From Bubalus kerabau (lineage: Eukaryota; Chordata; Mammalia; Artiodactyla; Bovidae): 64,000 nt of DNA. The position numbers were made by a program, and so were the translations under genes. Positions 1-11,872 of this stretch are shown here, in pieces; position 1 is the stretch's first letter, and each line of letters starts with the position of its first letter. A model generated the notes under the pieces. That model was not told the DNA's origin, did no database searches, and saw only the letters and a program-made list of their open reading frames with translations. The stretch is taken from contig NC_073637.1 in NCBI RefSeq assembly GCF_029407905.1, positions 46,810,501 to 46,874,500 of the forward strand, read 5' to 3'.

Positions 1-52
1 AATAATTAGGGTCTTAAAGATCATCCAGATAAGATGCTGTTTTATAATTTTA

Positions 53-188
53 ATATTTATTTATTTATTTGGCTGCACTGAGTCTTAGTTGCAGTATGTT
101 GAATCTAGTTCCCTGACCAGGAATCAAACTCTGGCCCTCTGCCTTGGGAGCATGGAGTCTTCGCCACTGGACCACCAGGAAAGTCCCA
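53..188 (-). mobile_element. tRNA-derived (CHR-type) SINE, partial
   Basis: Reverse orientation: a TTTATT-rich tail at 50-70, then the reversed body with GGGACTTTCC / CCACTGGACCACCAGG near 160-187. The B-box-like segment ACCAGGAATCAAACTC is decayed. Confidence 0.7.
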
Positions 189-194
189 GATGCC

Positions 195-300
195 CTTTTA
201 AAGATAGAAAAACTGGACCATGCAATGGTAAATGATTTACACAAGGTCACCCAGCTGTGAGGCTGTAGAACCAGGATCCTAGCCCATAATTTCAGATGCT
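195..300 (+). repeat. MIR fragment
   Basis: It contains the MIR-like core AAGGTCACCCAGCTGTGAG near 244-262, followed by a decayed MIR 3' part. Identity is from pattern only. Confidence 0.5.
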
Positions 301-547
301 GAAGCATCTTATCTATTTAGTTTCCCTTTATTAGTGGAATGTATGAAGAGTATAACACATTTGACTTTATTCACTTTTCTTTAACACCTAATCATTTAGA
401 AACATGATAAATAGAAAAGGTCTTATATATAGACATTATTTGGATTATTCTTATACAGAAACAAACAAAACCCCCAAAGAACCTATATGATGAATATAGG
501 AATTCATATTTATGTGTTAGGTAAGAAGAGACATAATAATATTTCAT

Positions 548-742
548 GTATGAGTAATGCTTCACACTTTACAAAGCATTTCCACATGCACGCTGTTTTG
601 TCCTCCCATATCAAATGTGTGGGTGCAGTTATTGCCTCCATGGTACACACTGGGAAATTGCAAATCAGACTTTTGGACAGAATGACACACAGGTTCAAAG
701 TAGCAAAGTCAGGGTTCAAATCCATATTTTTCCACTACAGTT
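548..742 (+). repeat. MIR-like fragment
   Basis: A diverged MIR pattern: ACTTTACAAAGCATTTCCAC, then a CACACAGGTTCAAAGTAGC block and GGGTTCAAATCC at the 3' side. Confidence 0.45.
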
Positions 743-1031
743 GCAGGACTCTTGCTAGAATACTCCCATTGTTTCTCTAACACTTGAAATATTCAGTAAA
801 TACCTGCACCTTCCCATATCAGTCAGGTATTTAGTTAACAGTCTCTGTGACCTAGCAATTTTCTGGAAGCTTTCATGAACACTAAGCAGCTTAGAATGTG
901 ATTTTATTTTCAACAGTGTACAATCTGGTTGAGGAAGATGGTACTTGAATAAAATGAGACATAATATGAGATAGGTTTTAATAAAAAATCCAAATTTGTA
1001 CCAGCTTCAAGTTTAGTTTAAGTTTAAGCTT

Positions 1032-1533
1032 AGATAGCATTTCAAAAGCAGAGACATTACTTTACTAACAAAGGTTCGTCTAGTCAAGGCTATGGTTTTT
1101 CCTGTGGTCATGTATGAATGTGAGAGTTGGACTGTGAGGAAGGCTGAGCACCTAAGAATTGATGCTTTTGAACTGTGGTGTTGGAGAAGACTCTTGAGAG
1201 TCCCTTGGACTGCAAGGAGGTCCAACCAGTCCATTCTGAAGGAGATCAGCCCTGGGATTTCTTTGGAGGGAATGATGCTGAAGCTGAAACTCCAGTACTT
1301 TGGCCACCTCATGTGAAGAGTTGACTCATTGGAAAAGACTCTGATGCTGGGAGGGATTGGGGGCAGGAGGAGAAGGGGACGACAGAGGATGAGATCGTTG
1401 GATGGCATCACTGACTCGATGGACATGAGTCTCGGTGAACTCCAGGAGTTAGTGATGGACAGGGAGGCCTGGCGTGCTGCGATTCATGGGGTCGCAAAGA
1501 GTCAGACATGACTGAGTGACTGAACTGAATTGA
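1032..1533 (+). mobile_element. BovB (RTE) LINE, 5'-truncated 3' end
   Basis: It carries the BovB 3' end in sense, including the TGTGGTGTTGGAGAAGACTC motif near 1178 and the terminal GACTGAACTGAA near 1520-1530. Broken reading frames remain. A Bov-tA SINE follows almost directly. Confidence 0.9.
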
Positions 1534-1544
1534 AGCTACAAGAG

Positions 1545-1733
1545 CTTCCCTTGTAGCTCAGGGGGTAAAGAATCCACCTATAATGTGGGAGACCTGGGTT
1601 CGATCCCTGGGTTGGGAAGATCCCCTGGAAAAGGGAAAGGCTACCCACTCCAGTATTCTGGCCTGGAGAATTCCATGGATTGTATAATCCATGGGTCGGA
1701 CAAAGAGTTGGACACGACTGAGTGACTTTCACT
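1545..1733 (+). mobile_element. Bov-tA SINE
   Basis: A tRNA-Glu-like head with B box GGTTCGATCCCTGG (about 1598), then a BovA body to GACACGACTGAGTGACTT. Confidence 0.88.
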
Positions 1734-2662
1734 TTAAGTTTAGCAGTATTCTTCAGATGTCAAATTACATCAGGGGAATACAAGCCCACTGATGATTTAT
1801 TTTGTAAATCTTAAAGTTGAACTCTTATCATCAACTTACTTTGCATTAGTTACTTGTGTAATGTAATTTATATGCATTAATAATATGAGAAAAATGTAAT
1901 TATAGAAAAATAATGGTACTCTAATGCTAGATTGTGAAAAAATTCATGTTCATATTGAATTTTAGCAATAAAGTGATATTATTATCTTCATGGATATCAA
2001 ACTTTAGACTTGTCACAGATTAGTTTTCAAAACCCTTTAACTGCAGACATCCATTCTTTGGTGGTTCTAGAATATTCACCTTGCACTACTAGACCTATTA
2101 GAACTGTTGCACAGGTCAGTTACTATGGGCAGGATTTTATATTTCAATAATAGTGCCAGAATTTCAATCCAATAACTGGGATCTGAGCACACTGCATTCC
2201 ACTAATCTATTTTTTTTTTAATAGTAAAATGTGATAAATGCTATTTCAAAATGTAGTCCTGTACTACTTTTTTTTTTTCTGAGTAATTTGAACTTACTTT
2301 CTAAATTCTGCTGAAAGGTGATTTATATTCTGTGAAGGTTTAGCATTATTTTAGTTTGTTTTCCCTGTTGATCTACATTTAGCTATTTTTAAACCTTCAC
2401 TTTTCCATATGTCATGGATAACAGCCAATTATGTCGCTCCCGGTGAAAATAACAAAGAGGTAAACACTGGCTTCCTGCTTACGAAGGACCTGGTTATATC
2501 TGAGTTGATTTTATGGTAGTATTTTCACTATGTGCTGCAATTTACTGTCACATTGGGGACACTTGGTACTCCTGTTTTTTTTATGACATTTTACTCCATT
2601 TTAATTGATAACCATGTGAGAGACTACATTAAATGTCTAACTTTGGAAGACTTTTTGGCACA

Positions 2663-2862
2663 GTGGTTCTGAAGTTGGCCACACCCTGGAATTTCCTGGA
2701 GTGTTTTCAGAAAATACTGATGCCTGGGTCTCACCCATTACCCATATATTATGACTTAATGGGTCTGTGATGCCATCTTGTTTTAAAACTTCTAGAAGTT
2801 TAAAAACTTCTAGATGATTCTAATGTGCAGCTATACTTAGCGAGGTACCGCCTGGTTTAGAA
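2663..2862 (+). repeat. MER5-type DNA transposon relic
   Basis: It opens CAGTGGTTCTGAAGTTGGCC and ends with GATGATTCTAATGTGCAGC, the pattern of MER5A/B hAT fossils. It is heavily decayed. Confidence 0.45.
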
Positions 2863-3072
2863 GAAATCATCCTAAAAGCTGAGCAGCAATGTCTTTTTAA
2901 GAAATCACCAGGTAAATCTCTAGTCAAGAATTAGAAATATTTTGGTCAACATGAAGCTAAGACTCCCAGTAGTAAAATCTAAGTACTATGTTACTTCTAG
3001 GTAGTGATATGCTAGTAAGTGTTTAAAGCTGTCTCAAGAAAAAAGCTCTCATTGGTTGTGCTTTGCCTCTTT

Positions 3073-3315
3073 CCTCTTGCCTGGAAAATCCCATGGACGG
3101 AGGAGCCTGGTAGGCTCCAGTCCATGGGGTTGCTAAGAGTCGGGCATGACTGAGCGACTTCACTTTCAGTTTTCACTTTCATGCATTGGAGAAGGAAATG
3201 GCAACCCATTCTAGTATTCTTGCCTGGAGACTACCAGGGACAGAGGAGCCTAGTGGGCTTCCATCTATGGAGTAGCACAGAGTCGACACGACTGAAGTGA
3301 CTGAGCAGCAGCAGC
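3073..3315 (+). mobile_element. BOV-A2 SINE (dimer), slightly 5'-truncated
   Basis: Two BovA monomers joined by CACTTTCATGCATTGGAGAA, with a 3' AGCAGCAGCAGC tail at 3303-3315. Confidence 0.88.
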
Positions 3316-3794
3316 ATCATGATGTAAATAAATATCCCCATCATGGCTGATTTCAAGCTACCAGTGGTTTAACAACCAGCTTGCCAAATTCTTGAAAATC
3401 TATCAGCTGTTGTGAAACAATTTGAGCCAGCTCCAGCACACCACTGCTGCTAAAAGAATGACTTCCAGGAAAGTTGATATCAGATAAGTTATTTACCCTT
3501 TGAGGATTAAATGTATTTATTTAGGCTTTGTTTAGCTCAGAGTAGATAATCATCAATTGACATTTTAAAAGGTTACTTAGGTTAGCAGTTATATAGCAAT
3601 GTTTGTTGGGTTTTCTTTGAATTTACCTCAGTAGGATTTTTGGTTGTTTTTACTTTTGTGTAAATAATATTCTTAATAAAGTTAGTCAATTGGTATAGTA
3701 ATCAATGTCAACAGCTCTGAGATCCTGTGAAGTTCTCATCTATATGAACCTCGTGTGCATTACTAGGTAAATAACAATAATAAAGACCTTTCTA

Positions 3795-4012
3795 TAATGC
3801 TTTTCTTGTGCCATGCACTGTTGTAAGTATGTATTAACTTATTTCTTATTTAAAACTCCTTGAGGTATATTCTATTATTAACCCCATTTTTACAGGTAAA
3901 GATAAAATCTTTATGCAGTTCTGAGAGGTGAAGTAACTTGCCCAATGACACACAGCTAGAAAGTAGCAAATTGGAATTTGAGCTAGGCAGTCTGACTGCT
4001 TGTAATCAGCTT
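3795..4012 (+). repeat. MIR element, nearly full length
   Basis: GCACTGTTGTAAGTATGTATT, CCCCATTTTTACAGG, GAAGTAACTTGCCCAATGAC and CACAGCTAGAAAGTAGC occur in the MIR order. Confidence 0.75.
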
Positions 4013-4439
4013 ACATGAAAAAATAACTAAAGAATCAAAATTATTTTCTGAAATTATTTTTGAATCTAATTTTTCCCCTCATCTCTTCTGGTTGTTTGAA
4101 GATCTTTTTCAAATCTAACAATATGTAGTACCTGCTGAAATAATTACTTCATCTTCCTCATTATCAGCTTAATTCCACTTTTCCTGTTATGAGAGCAAAA
4201 GTTCCCATGATTTTTGCATAATAATGCAATTATATTTATTGAGGAATACATTTTATGGTGACTCATATTAGCACAGACCTCTAAAAATAACACCATAGTT
4301 TTTAAAGTCTCTTTTTTATGGGTTTATCTGGCTGGAGCCAAAATACAAAAATAAAAAAAAACATACCTCAGTTATGATGTCTCCCAGACACGTGTTGACC
4401 GAATGCCCAGAGGCAGAGAAGAATCGAGTGTAGCTTTAA

Positions 4440-6100
4440 AAAAATTATTTGGAAATAACTTCAAAGTTGTATAAAATTTCAAGAATCTGATTACTTCAAA
4501 GAGAACAGATAAAGCTCTTACTGAGATTCATCTATTGTTCAGTTTTACTCCATTTGCTTTACCTATTGATTTCTCTCTGTATCTCTATGTAATTTGTATC
4601 ACACACATAATCACAACCAAAATATTTTTTTCTAAAATTTTTGAGAGTAAATCATATACATTATAGTTAACTATTCCAAAAGAGTTCACTGCATACAGGG
4701 AGATTCTCTTGCATAAACACAGTAAGCTTCTATTAGTATCTAATTTACTCCTTATATTCCAATTTACCAACTAACCTAATACTGCCACTTGGAATATTTA
4801 TTTTGTCTCTAGTACAGGATCCAGTCTGGGATAAATTACTGCATTTAGTTGTCAGGTATTTTTAGTTTAATGTAATCTGAAACATTTCAACAGAGCTTTT
4901 CTTTGTCTCATGGGACACTGACATTTTTGAGGAATTCCACCAACACCCCCTCCTCTTTTATAACAGAACATTCTTCATTTGGAATTTGTCTGCTGTTTCC
5001 TCATGGTTAGATCCAGATAAGGATTCCAGGCCAGAACACTGCATAAGCCACGTTGCTTCCTTCTCAGGATATCACATTTGAAGGCATTTGGTTTTCATTT
5101 ACCCTTATTGATGAGGGTTTTTTGATTAAAGAAGAGGTGGTCCAGGTCTTCTACTGCATGGTTATTATTTTTTTCCCTTGTAACTTATAAGCAATCTGTA
5201 TGAAGATATTTTAAGACCAAATGAATATCCTGCTGCTGCTGCTGCTAAGTCACTTCAGTCGTGTCCGACTCTGTGTGACTCCATAGACGGCAGCCCACCA
5301 GGCTCCCCTGTCCCTGGGATTCTCCAGGCAAGAACACTGGAGTGGGTTGCCAATTCCTCCTCCAATGCATGAAAGTGAAAAGTGAAAGTGAAGTCACTCA
5401 GTCGTGTCTGACTCTTCGCGACCCCATGGACTGGAGCCTACCAGGCTCCTCCGTCCATGGGATTTTCCAGGCAAGAGTACTGGAGTGGGGTGCCATTGCC
5501 TTCTCCGAATGAATATCCTACTCCTAATCAAATCTTTGCTGTAGATTTTGCCACCAGGGAAGTCCTCTAAATTTTATATCCATTGACAATTCTTATCTGA
5601 ACCAGCTTTGACTGAAATGGTTGGAAAAATGTCAGTTTTTCCAATCCCAGCATTTTCCCCACATTTACCAGTCAGACTGTGACATTCTACTGTAAGGAAG
5701 ACACTTTCTTCTCCTCTCTCTCACCATCTTTTTTTTTTTTTTTTTCTTTTTCAGTGTATTCATGGATTATTCTCTTTCTCCCAATGTTTTATTAATTTAT
5801 ATTTTTTCAACTTGTCCCCATTTTGGTCAGTTGAGAGTACCCTCAAGCTGACTCTGATATTTTGGTGACCTATCTCTATTATTTTTTGGAAAACTTCCTT
5901 AATTTCTGGCATAAAAAGATATTTTACACTTAAGTTGTACCTGCTCTGCTCTCACATATTAATTAGCCATTTCTCTAAGGAACCATCATTCCTTTTAGTG
6001 GAGAATATATTAGACACCAAGATCTGAGCACTGGGCATACTCATTCCTACAGAGTTGTCTTTGCTTCTGAGTTCCTTAGGTAGAAAAATCTAAGAAAAAT
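4440..6100 (-). mobile_element. Old L1 (L1M-type) 3' UTR region, split by a BOV-A2
   Basis: Reverse-oriented L1M 3' UTR-like sequence; clearest at 5890-6060, with the blocks GGCATAAAAAGATATTTTAC, AGCCATTTCTCTAAGGAACC and ACCAAGATCTGAGCACTGGG. The 5' half is less certain. It lies downstream of PMP2 and could be part of its transcribed tail. Confidence 0.55.
5232..5507 (-). mobile_element. BOV-A2 SINE with 12-bp target-site duplication
   Basis: A reverse dimer starting with CTGCTGCTGCTGCTAAGTC. It is flanked by AATGAATATCCT at 5220-5231 and again at 5508-5519, so the insertion is clean and younger than the surrounding L1. Confidence 0.93.
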
Positions 6101-6364
6101 ATGCATGTGCATACATACCCATACATATGAATTTACATTTATTCCAATCTATTTGTACCTGGTTCTCTCTTGTCTCCCCTCTGCCATATTTGCATGTTCC
6201 TTCTTCCAGAAGGAAAATTCTAGCTGCTAACAACATCAACACATCTTCTCATTTGCTCAATCATGTAATATATCTGAAATAGTTTTATTACTTGGGCAGA
6301 ATGTTACCCTATTCTTGCCTGCCAAAAATAAGTTGGACTCAGTAATTTCATGCCTAGTTAATAT

Positions 6365-6850
6365 TCAAAAGAAAAGGAACTCATATTTCCACAAACAGCC
6401 TTATACAAGAATGTTTATAGCAGCTTTATTCATAGAAGCCAAAACCTGGAAATAGCTTATTGTCTTAAGAGACGAACGGATAACTAAGCTGTGATATATT
6501 TATACAATGGAATATTACTCCATGATAAGAAGGAACAAATTATTGCTGCATAAAACAATATGAATGAATTTTTAAATCATTATGCTGACTTTAAAAAAGC
6601 AAATAGAAAAGAACACATAATGCATGATTCCATTTGTATCAAGTTTGAATACAGACAAAACTAATCTATGGTGATGGAAACTAAATCACTACTTGCTTCT
6701 GTTGGAGTTGGGACAGGACAGGACATTGACTGGGAAGAAGCATGAGAAAACATTCTGGGATTAGGGAAATGTGCTATATCTCAGTCAGGATGTGAATTAT
6801 ATGAGTGCACACATTTGTCACAATGGTTTGAACTCTGTCTTTAATATCTG
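6365..6850 (+). mobile_element. L1 LINE 3'-end fragment
   Basis: It contains the L1 ORF2-end pattern (AGCAGCTTTATTCATAGAAGC, CAATGGAATATTACTCCATG) followed by L1 3' UTR-like sequence. Frames are broken. Confidence 0.75.
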
Positions 6851-7432
6851 TTCATTTCACTGTCTGTGAATTAGCCACCTTGTCTATGACCACACCACCC
6901 TGAACACACCTGATCTTGTTTGTAAATTAACGCTCAATTTTTAAATTGGTTGGAGTACTGGCTGCTATTTTTAGCTGAAGCTAGACCTCCTCATTTTAAA
7001 ACAGATCCTTTAGTATGCCTCACTTCCGATCCTCTAACCCCCATCACTCTCCTGGTCTTTGAATGCACTTGAGCTTGCTACCCTGATCAATTTACTTACT
7101 TCCTTTGACTATCTTATTATTTCCTTTTACTATCATTGCAAATATTTAAAATACAGCATAAGTTAGAATGTGACAGATAATTAAATGACATTATCCATTC
7201 TTTAGGTCTGGCCAATATACATACTTTAATCTTTAATATAGTAAACATGCATACAAATTGAAAATGTTTAAATAATACTGAAATTTAGATTAATCCTCAG
7301 TGTAAGACTTTGCTTATCTGATCTATTAAGACAAGAGCAAAAACAAACTACAGTGTAGGCAGGCCTTGCCGATGGAAACAGCTGATTTCCAATATCAGAT
7401 GATCAAATATCACTTCAGTAAGAAAACTTTTC

Positions 7433-7483
7433 TCAGACCTTCTCATAAATTCTGGTGCAGACCACATCCTTCATCTTACATTC
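7433..7483 (-). CDS. PMP2: PMP2 coding exon 4 and stop
   Basis: After a T-rich tract and acceptor AAG, the exon reads ECKMKDVVCTRIYEKV and then TGA at 7435-7433. R126 and Y128, the ligand-carboxylate pair, are intact. Confidence 0.95.
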   Translation of the reverse strand, partial: ECKMKDVVCTRIYEKV

Positions 7484-10400
7484 CTTAAAAAAAAAGAAAG
7501 AGATTAATTGAATATCTAAACCTCTAACTAGGGTACAGCAAATTTGTATTAATAACAGACACTATAAGAAATCTCATAAGATTAAACTCAGAAATAAAAT
7601 ATAAATATGTCAGTTGATATCTGGGAATTCAGAATCATGCCTGTTGAAATAGGGGAAAAAGTTTTAACATTGATCTAAGTTACAACAGAGTTATATTTTC
7701 TAAGTGGCAAGTTTTTATGCATTATTTGCACAAATTGAAAGCTATTAAAACAGTGGTTTTCAGGACAATCTGCACATTTGCATCATCTGGGGAATATTTA
7801 AAAATACCAATGGCTCCTCCTCCCTTAAGAAATTTGCTTCAGTTGATCTGTATCGGGGCTTCCATATTGGTATTTACTTTCTATGTAAATCTGCCATGGA
7901 GCTAGGGATCAGACCCTCTGTACTAAAGGAAAAAACATTCAAAGCACTACATGAATCTATTTATAGTCAATGTATGTGTTGATTAGTGAGAATAGCACCT
8001 CAGACAAAAAAAAATTGTTAGAGATCATCTTCTATAACCTTTGTCAGCATTTTTATCTGCCATCTACAAAAGGTCTCCAATAAGCTCAGCTTATATTGAT
8101 GACATGTTTTAGTCTAAGTTACTATGGATTCTTGAAAACAATATGCTTGGATATCTACAAATATACTGCAATTGACCGTTTTGCAATGTGCTTTGCTTGT
8201 AAAACTTAGATTTGCTTTTGCTTTTCTCTTTGTGAGTCTAACCTAACTTATCCATACATTAAAAAAAAATTATTTTTAGATATTGTTTCTAAAATAGCGG
8301 ATAGGTTTTGTCATTTCTAAATTCTTGAATCTGAACCTGAAGTACCTGTTGATGACTCTATAGTTTGAATATCAAACATTAACTCTGCCTTTATTCTTAA
8401 CCATTTTTTCCATTTGTAGTCCAAATAAGATAGACTATTTTGAAAATAACATAACCATTTTCTCTATTTAAATAGCATTATTTCCATGAAAGTTAAGTGA
8501 AAGTTAAGTCGCTCAGTCGTGTCTGACTCTTTGCGACCCTGTGGACTGTAGCCCACCAGGCTCCTCCATCCATGGGATTCTTCAGGCAAGAATACTGGAG
8601 TGGGTTGCCATTTCCTTCTCCAGGGGATCTTCCCAACCCACGGATCGAACTCAGGTCTCCCACATTGCAGGCAGACGCTTTAACTCTGAGCCACCAGGGA
8701 AGCCCAACTCTAATTATTTCCATAGTTAGAGTAAAATTACTCACCACCACCATTTTTCCATCCACCAACTTCCTCTTTATTGTTGTCTCATTGCCATCCC
8801 ATTTCTGTACTTGATTCAGTGAGCCTCTTGCCAAGGTTACAGTGCTCTGCAGAGACACATTCATATAATTGAATTTCTAGGACTTTGATTAAAGAAGCAG
8901 TTCATTCAGTATTGAATCATTTTCATAACAGATGTTTCATGAGGCACATTTATTTTTCAACAGAATGAAGTGGGCTACCCTTATGAACACTAGTGGGAGT
9001 AATCTGTCTCAAAGCAGTCGATGGAACCAACTTTGAAGAGAAACAATAAAGTTTACCTTTGTTTTTCTATTGTCAGCTGTGGTTTCTTCAAATTCCTGGC
9101 CTAGCTTGAAGGAGATCTCTGTATTTTTAAAGGGACTTTCAGTTCTTATAGTTATAATATCCCCTTTCTTACTGATGATCACTCTGGGTTTGGCCAAGTT
9201 TCCCAGTTTTCTGGTGGCTAATCCCACACCTGAAAATCAAGACAGTGTTAGAATTTCGTTGACCAAGACAGCATCTACCTAAAGGCATTATATGGGTGGT
9301 TATAGTCTATACTCAGCTGTGCTTCATGTGTGTAGGCGGCAGGTAATATCACTTACTACTAAGGATCTCCTCCCATGTTTCATCACCTGATGGAAACACA
9401 TGCCCACCAACTTGGATATTTAAAATTTTGTTATTACAAAAGTAATGTCTGAAGATTTTAAACACAGAAGTATTTAGCCTAAGTAGTGCAAGTCATCTAC
9501 TTTTACCTCATCCAATCCCATGCTCCATTGAGAAGCACTAATTATAGTTTTGTATGGATCATTCCAGACATTTTAGTTTGTACAAATAAATATTGTAGAT
9601 ATATATTTTTAATGAGACTGTGAATTATATATACTCTTCTATGATTTTTTCCCTCTGTAATATATCATAAATATTGATAAGAATTCCTCCCACATCCTTG
9701 ATGAAAACTCATTTCTGAAAGCTTGTTGTAGCCTCTAAATGTATTTGTACCACTGCAAATGATAAAGATAAATAAAATAATAAAAAAAATATTTTTCTGT
9801 TTGATAGTAAAACAAAATTAGACTCAGGTATCATTACTGTATTACTCAAGATTATAGAAATAAATAGAAAAATAGAAATGTGAAATGAGAGAGACACAAA
9901 AAGAAAAAACTAGTTATATATAAATATACATGTATTTATGGCTATATATACATAAAGATGGAGAAGGCAATGGCACTCCACTCCAGTACTCTTGCCTGGA
10001 AAATCCCATGGACGGAGGAGCCTGGTAGGCTGCAGTCCATGGGGTCGCGAAGAGTCAGACACGACTGAGTGACTTCACTTTAACTTTTCACTTTCATGCA
10101 TTGGAGAAGGAAATGGCAACCCACTCCAGTGTTCTTGCCTGGAGAATCCCAGGGACGGGGGAGCCTGGTGGGCTGCCGTCTATGGAGTCGCACAGAATCA
10201 GACATGACTGAAGCGACTTAGCAGCAGTAGCATACATAAAGAAGTGTGAAGAATTAGAGCCAATAAAGGATTATGAGCTGTATTCTTTTTTTCTAATTCT
10301 GATTAATTGTTTCTTATTTGATGTGATTTGGACTATGTTTCTCAAACTAAACTTCTTCAATAGAGCCTAAGAATCTACATTTTACCAAGCCTCAAAGTGT

Positions 10401-11466
10401 CTTTTTGCACTCTAAAATTCAACAGTGATTCAGTTAGGGAGTCTTTTATTGAGATTTTCTTATATTTTGCTTCTACCTCAGCTGTACAGTGAAATCCATA
10501 GATCTAACCAAACTTAGAGTATGGATCTGTTCCCATAAGTTCCCATAGTTTTCCAGGCAACACAACATGATTTTGCTTATTTTATCTAAAAATAGAAGCT
10601 GTCTTAGAAGCTTTCTGAATAGGTAAAATTACTGGTATTTTGATGAGCATAGAAACCTGAGGTCATTGGCTTCTCTCTCTCCTTATTTATACAGCTCTGG
10701 AAATTTCCAAAGACTATTCACACCTCTTGTGCTCATATCTATGGAACATTTCCTAGAAATAGTTGCAAATAAAGTTGATGGTGGTCATGACTAGGCTTTC
10801 TGTCTCTATCCACTGCTCCAACTGCAGGAAAGTATGATATTAGTGTAATCAAACTTGAATTTACTCTCACAACAAACTTCTTTTTTTCTCAATAACTTTC
10901 CTAGACTGAATATCCTGCTTTATGAAGTATTCACTTTTCACAAACAGTTTATCCACATACTTATGTAATACTATACAATCTAGAGGTAGAGAAAGAAAAT
11001 TTCTGGCTTAGCTAAATAGCACTTTTAAATTGAGGTTTTTCATTAACTTTAGTATGTTTAACTTTCAGAAAAGCCAAATAATGGGTTGACTAAGTTTTTA
11101 AGATTTCATTCCTCTGGGTTTGAACCAAAATTCTATTAATATGAAACTGCCTTTGAAATCCGTAGGCATTCTAATGCATTTAAGCAGCTCTTATTTGAGT
11201 TAAAGTCTATTAAAATTGCCACAAACATAGTGAAAATTATCTGATTGACACAATGGAAGATTAATCCCAGAAGAGGATTGTACTTCAACCTGTGAAGCTC
11301 CCAGACTCCTGGGAAAGGAGTTAGAAGGAAATAGTCAATGCATTTTTCTCAAAAAGGATCTTCTCAATTAGAACAATAAAGAACATTTCTTACCCAGAGC
11401 TTTCATGTACTCATCAAAGTTCTCACTGGAGACAAGTTTCCAGGTGCCTAGGAATTTGTTGCTCAT
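7433..11466 (-). CDS. PMP2: Myelin P2 protein (peripheral myelin FABP, FABP8), complete four-exon gene
   Basis: The coding exons on the minus strand are 11394-11466, 9057-9229, 8745-8846 and 7433-7483 (73+173+102+51 bp), giving 132 residues plus TGA. The product begins [20 protein letters not shown], which carries the FABP N-terminal signature, and ends CTRIYEKV. The exon 2 segment GLATRKLGNLAKP and exon 3 segment SLNQVQKWDGNETTIKRK are characteristic of myelin P2. Using numbering without Met, the carboxylate-binding residues R106, R126 and Y128 are all present. Known role of the family: a cytosolic beta-barrel that binds fatty acids and stacks myelin membranes in Schwann cells. Every intron has GT/AG ends; sizes are 2164, 210 and 1261 bp. 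The gene is the most downstream of three tandem paralogues. The 3' UTR end was not determined; the human transcript has a long 3' UTR, so repeats below 7433 may be transcribed. A Bov-tA SINE sits just past the exon 3 donor. Confidence 0.96.
7745..7912 (+). repeat. MER5A-like DNA transposon relic in PMP2 intron 3
   Basis: The sequence reads ACAGTGGTTTTCAGG, CATTTGCATCATCTGGGGAA and TCTGCCATGGAGCTAGG in MER5A order. It is ancient and non-coding. Confidence 0.5.
8488..8712 (-). mobile_element. Bov-tA SINE in PMP2 intron 3, with target-site duplication
   Basis: Reverse on the plus strand, so in the same orientation as PMP2. B-box-like segment near 8640-8655. The duplication ATTATTTCCAT is at 8477-8487 and 8713-8723. 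It sits 21 bp beyond the PMP2 exon 3 donor. Confidence 0.95.
8745..8846 (-). CDS. PMP2: PMP2 coding exon 3
   Basis: This exon has 34 codons (STVTLARGSL through DGKMVV) between the acceptor CTGCAG and the donor GTGAGTAAT. It carries R106 in the TTIKRK motif. Only 21 intronic bases separate it from the target-site duplication of a Bov-tA SINE. Confidence 0.96.
9057..9229 (-). CDS. PMP2: PMP2 coding exon 2
   Basis: The exon opens after an acceptor AG at 9231-9230, completes Gly25, then reads VGLATRKLGNLAKP and continues to NRKTK. It ends at 9057 before the donor GTAAAC. It encodes the end of the helix-turn-helix lid and the strands that follow. Confidence 0.96.
9430..9690 (-). repeat. Possible old L1/HAL1 3' fragment in PMP2 intron 1
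   Basis: It resembles the reversed L1M/HAL1 3' UTR (TTGTATGGATCATTCCAGAC, ATATATCATAAATATTG). The family is not certain. Confidence 0.35.
9959..10231 (+). mobile_element. BOV-A2 SINE in PMP2 intron 1, with 11-bp duplication
   Basis: A full dimer from GGAGAAGGCAATGGCACTCC to the AGCAGCAGTAG tail. It is flanked by ATACATAAAGA at 9948-9958 and 10232-10242. It is antisense to PMP2. Confidence 0.94.
11394..11466 (-). CDS. PMP2: PMP2 coding exon 1
   Basis: The ATG is at 11466-11464. The exon codes MSNKFLGTWK through KAL plus the first base of Gly25. It ends at 11394 in CTGG followed by the donor GTAAGAAA. The start is fixed because the family always begins about 6 residues before the GTWK motif. 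Confidence 0.96.
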
Positions 11467-11543
11467 TGTGATGGATGAGAATTCAACCCAGTGATAGGTG
11501 AGATTCAGGAGACTCAAATGAGATGCTGAAGCCTCAGAGGATT

Positions 11544-11590
11544 CTTTTCAAAGATGTCTGAAGCATGTGACTCTCACAGAGACCCAATGG
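11544..11590 (-). promoter_or_regulatory. PMP2: PMP2 proximal promoter: CCAAT, TCACATG, TATA-like
   Basis: On the minus strand there is CCATTGG (11590-11584), then 13 bp, then TCACATG (11570-11564), then about 10 bp, then the TATA-like CTTTGAAAAG (11553-11544). The initiator ATG is about 80 bp further down. The same order and spacing appear at FABP9 and FABP4. The TATA element is the weakest of the three. The transcription start, probably near 11517, is inferred. Confidence 0.6.
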
Positions 11591-11847
11591 GGAAAAGCAG
11601 TGTCAGGACTGGGCAATGAATGGCTCTTCAATCATCCACTGGGACAAAAGAAAACCTCACATAATGTCTCCTTCAGTCTCCAAAAATGTTTATAAAAATC
11701 AATGAGAGTACTATTTGAATCTTTAAAAATTTTGGTCGATCTTACATTTTTAAGAAGTGCTTCGGTCCTTAACACTTTGAAAAAGAGTCCATAAATTGAG
11801 GCCTATGCTGTATTAAATTATACGGGCATGAATGAATGAATATGTAT

Positions 11848-11872
11848 GTGTGCGCGTGTGTGTGTGTGTGTT
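11848..11872. repeat. (GT)n microsatellite upstream of PMP2
   Basis: GCGCGTGTGTGTGTGTGTGT-type tract with a TATGTATGTG lead-in; about 280 bp above the PMP2 CCAAT box. Confidence 0.85.

Noticed and set aside
1598..1615. tRNA-like B boxes (GGTTCGATCCCTGG) suggesting tRNA genes
   Set aside because: They are the tRNA-Glu-derived heads of Bov-tA and CHR SINEs. No cloverleaf with an intact anticodon arm or terminator accompanies them.
8493..8864. A 123-codon minus-strand open frame beginning with PMP2 exon 3
   Set aside because: It is exon 3 read through its donor site into a Bov-tA SINE, not a separate gene. It is recorded only as an intron-retention possibility.
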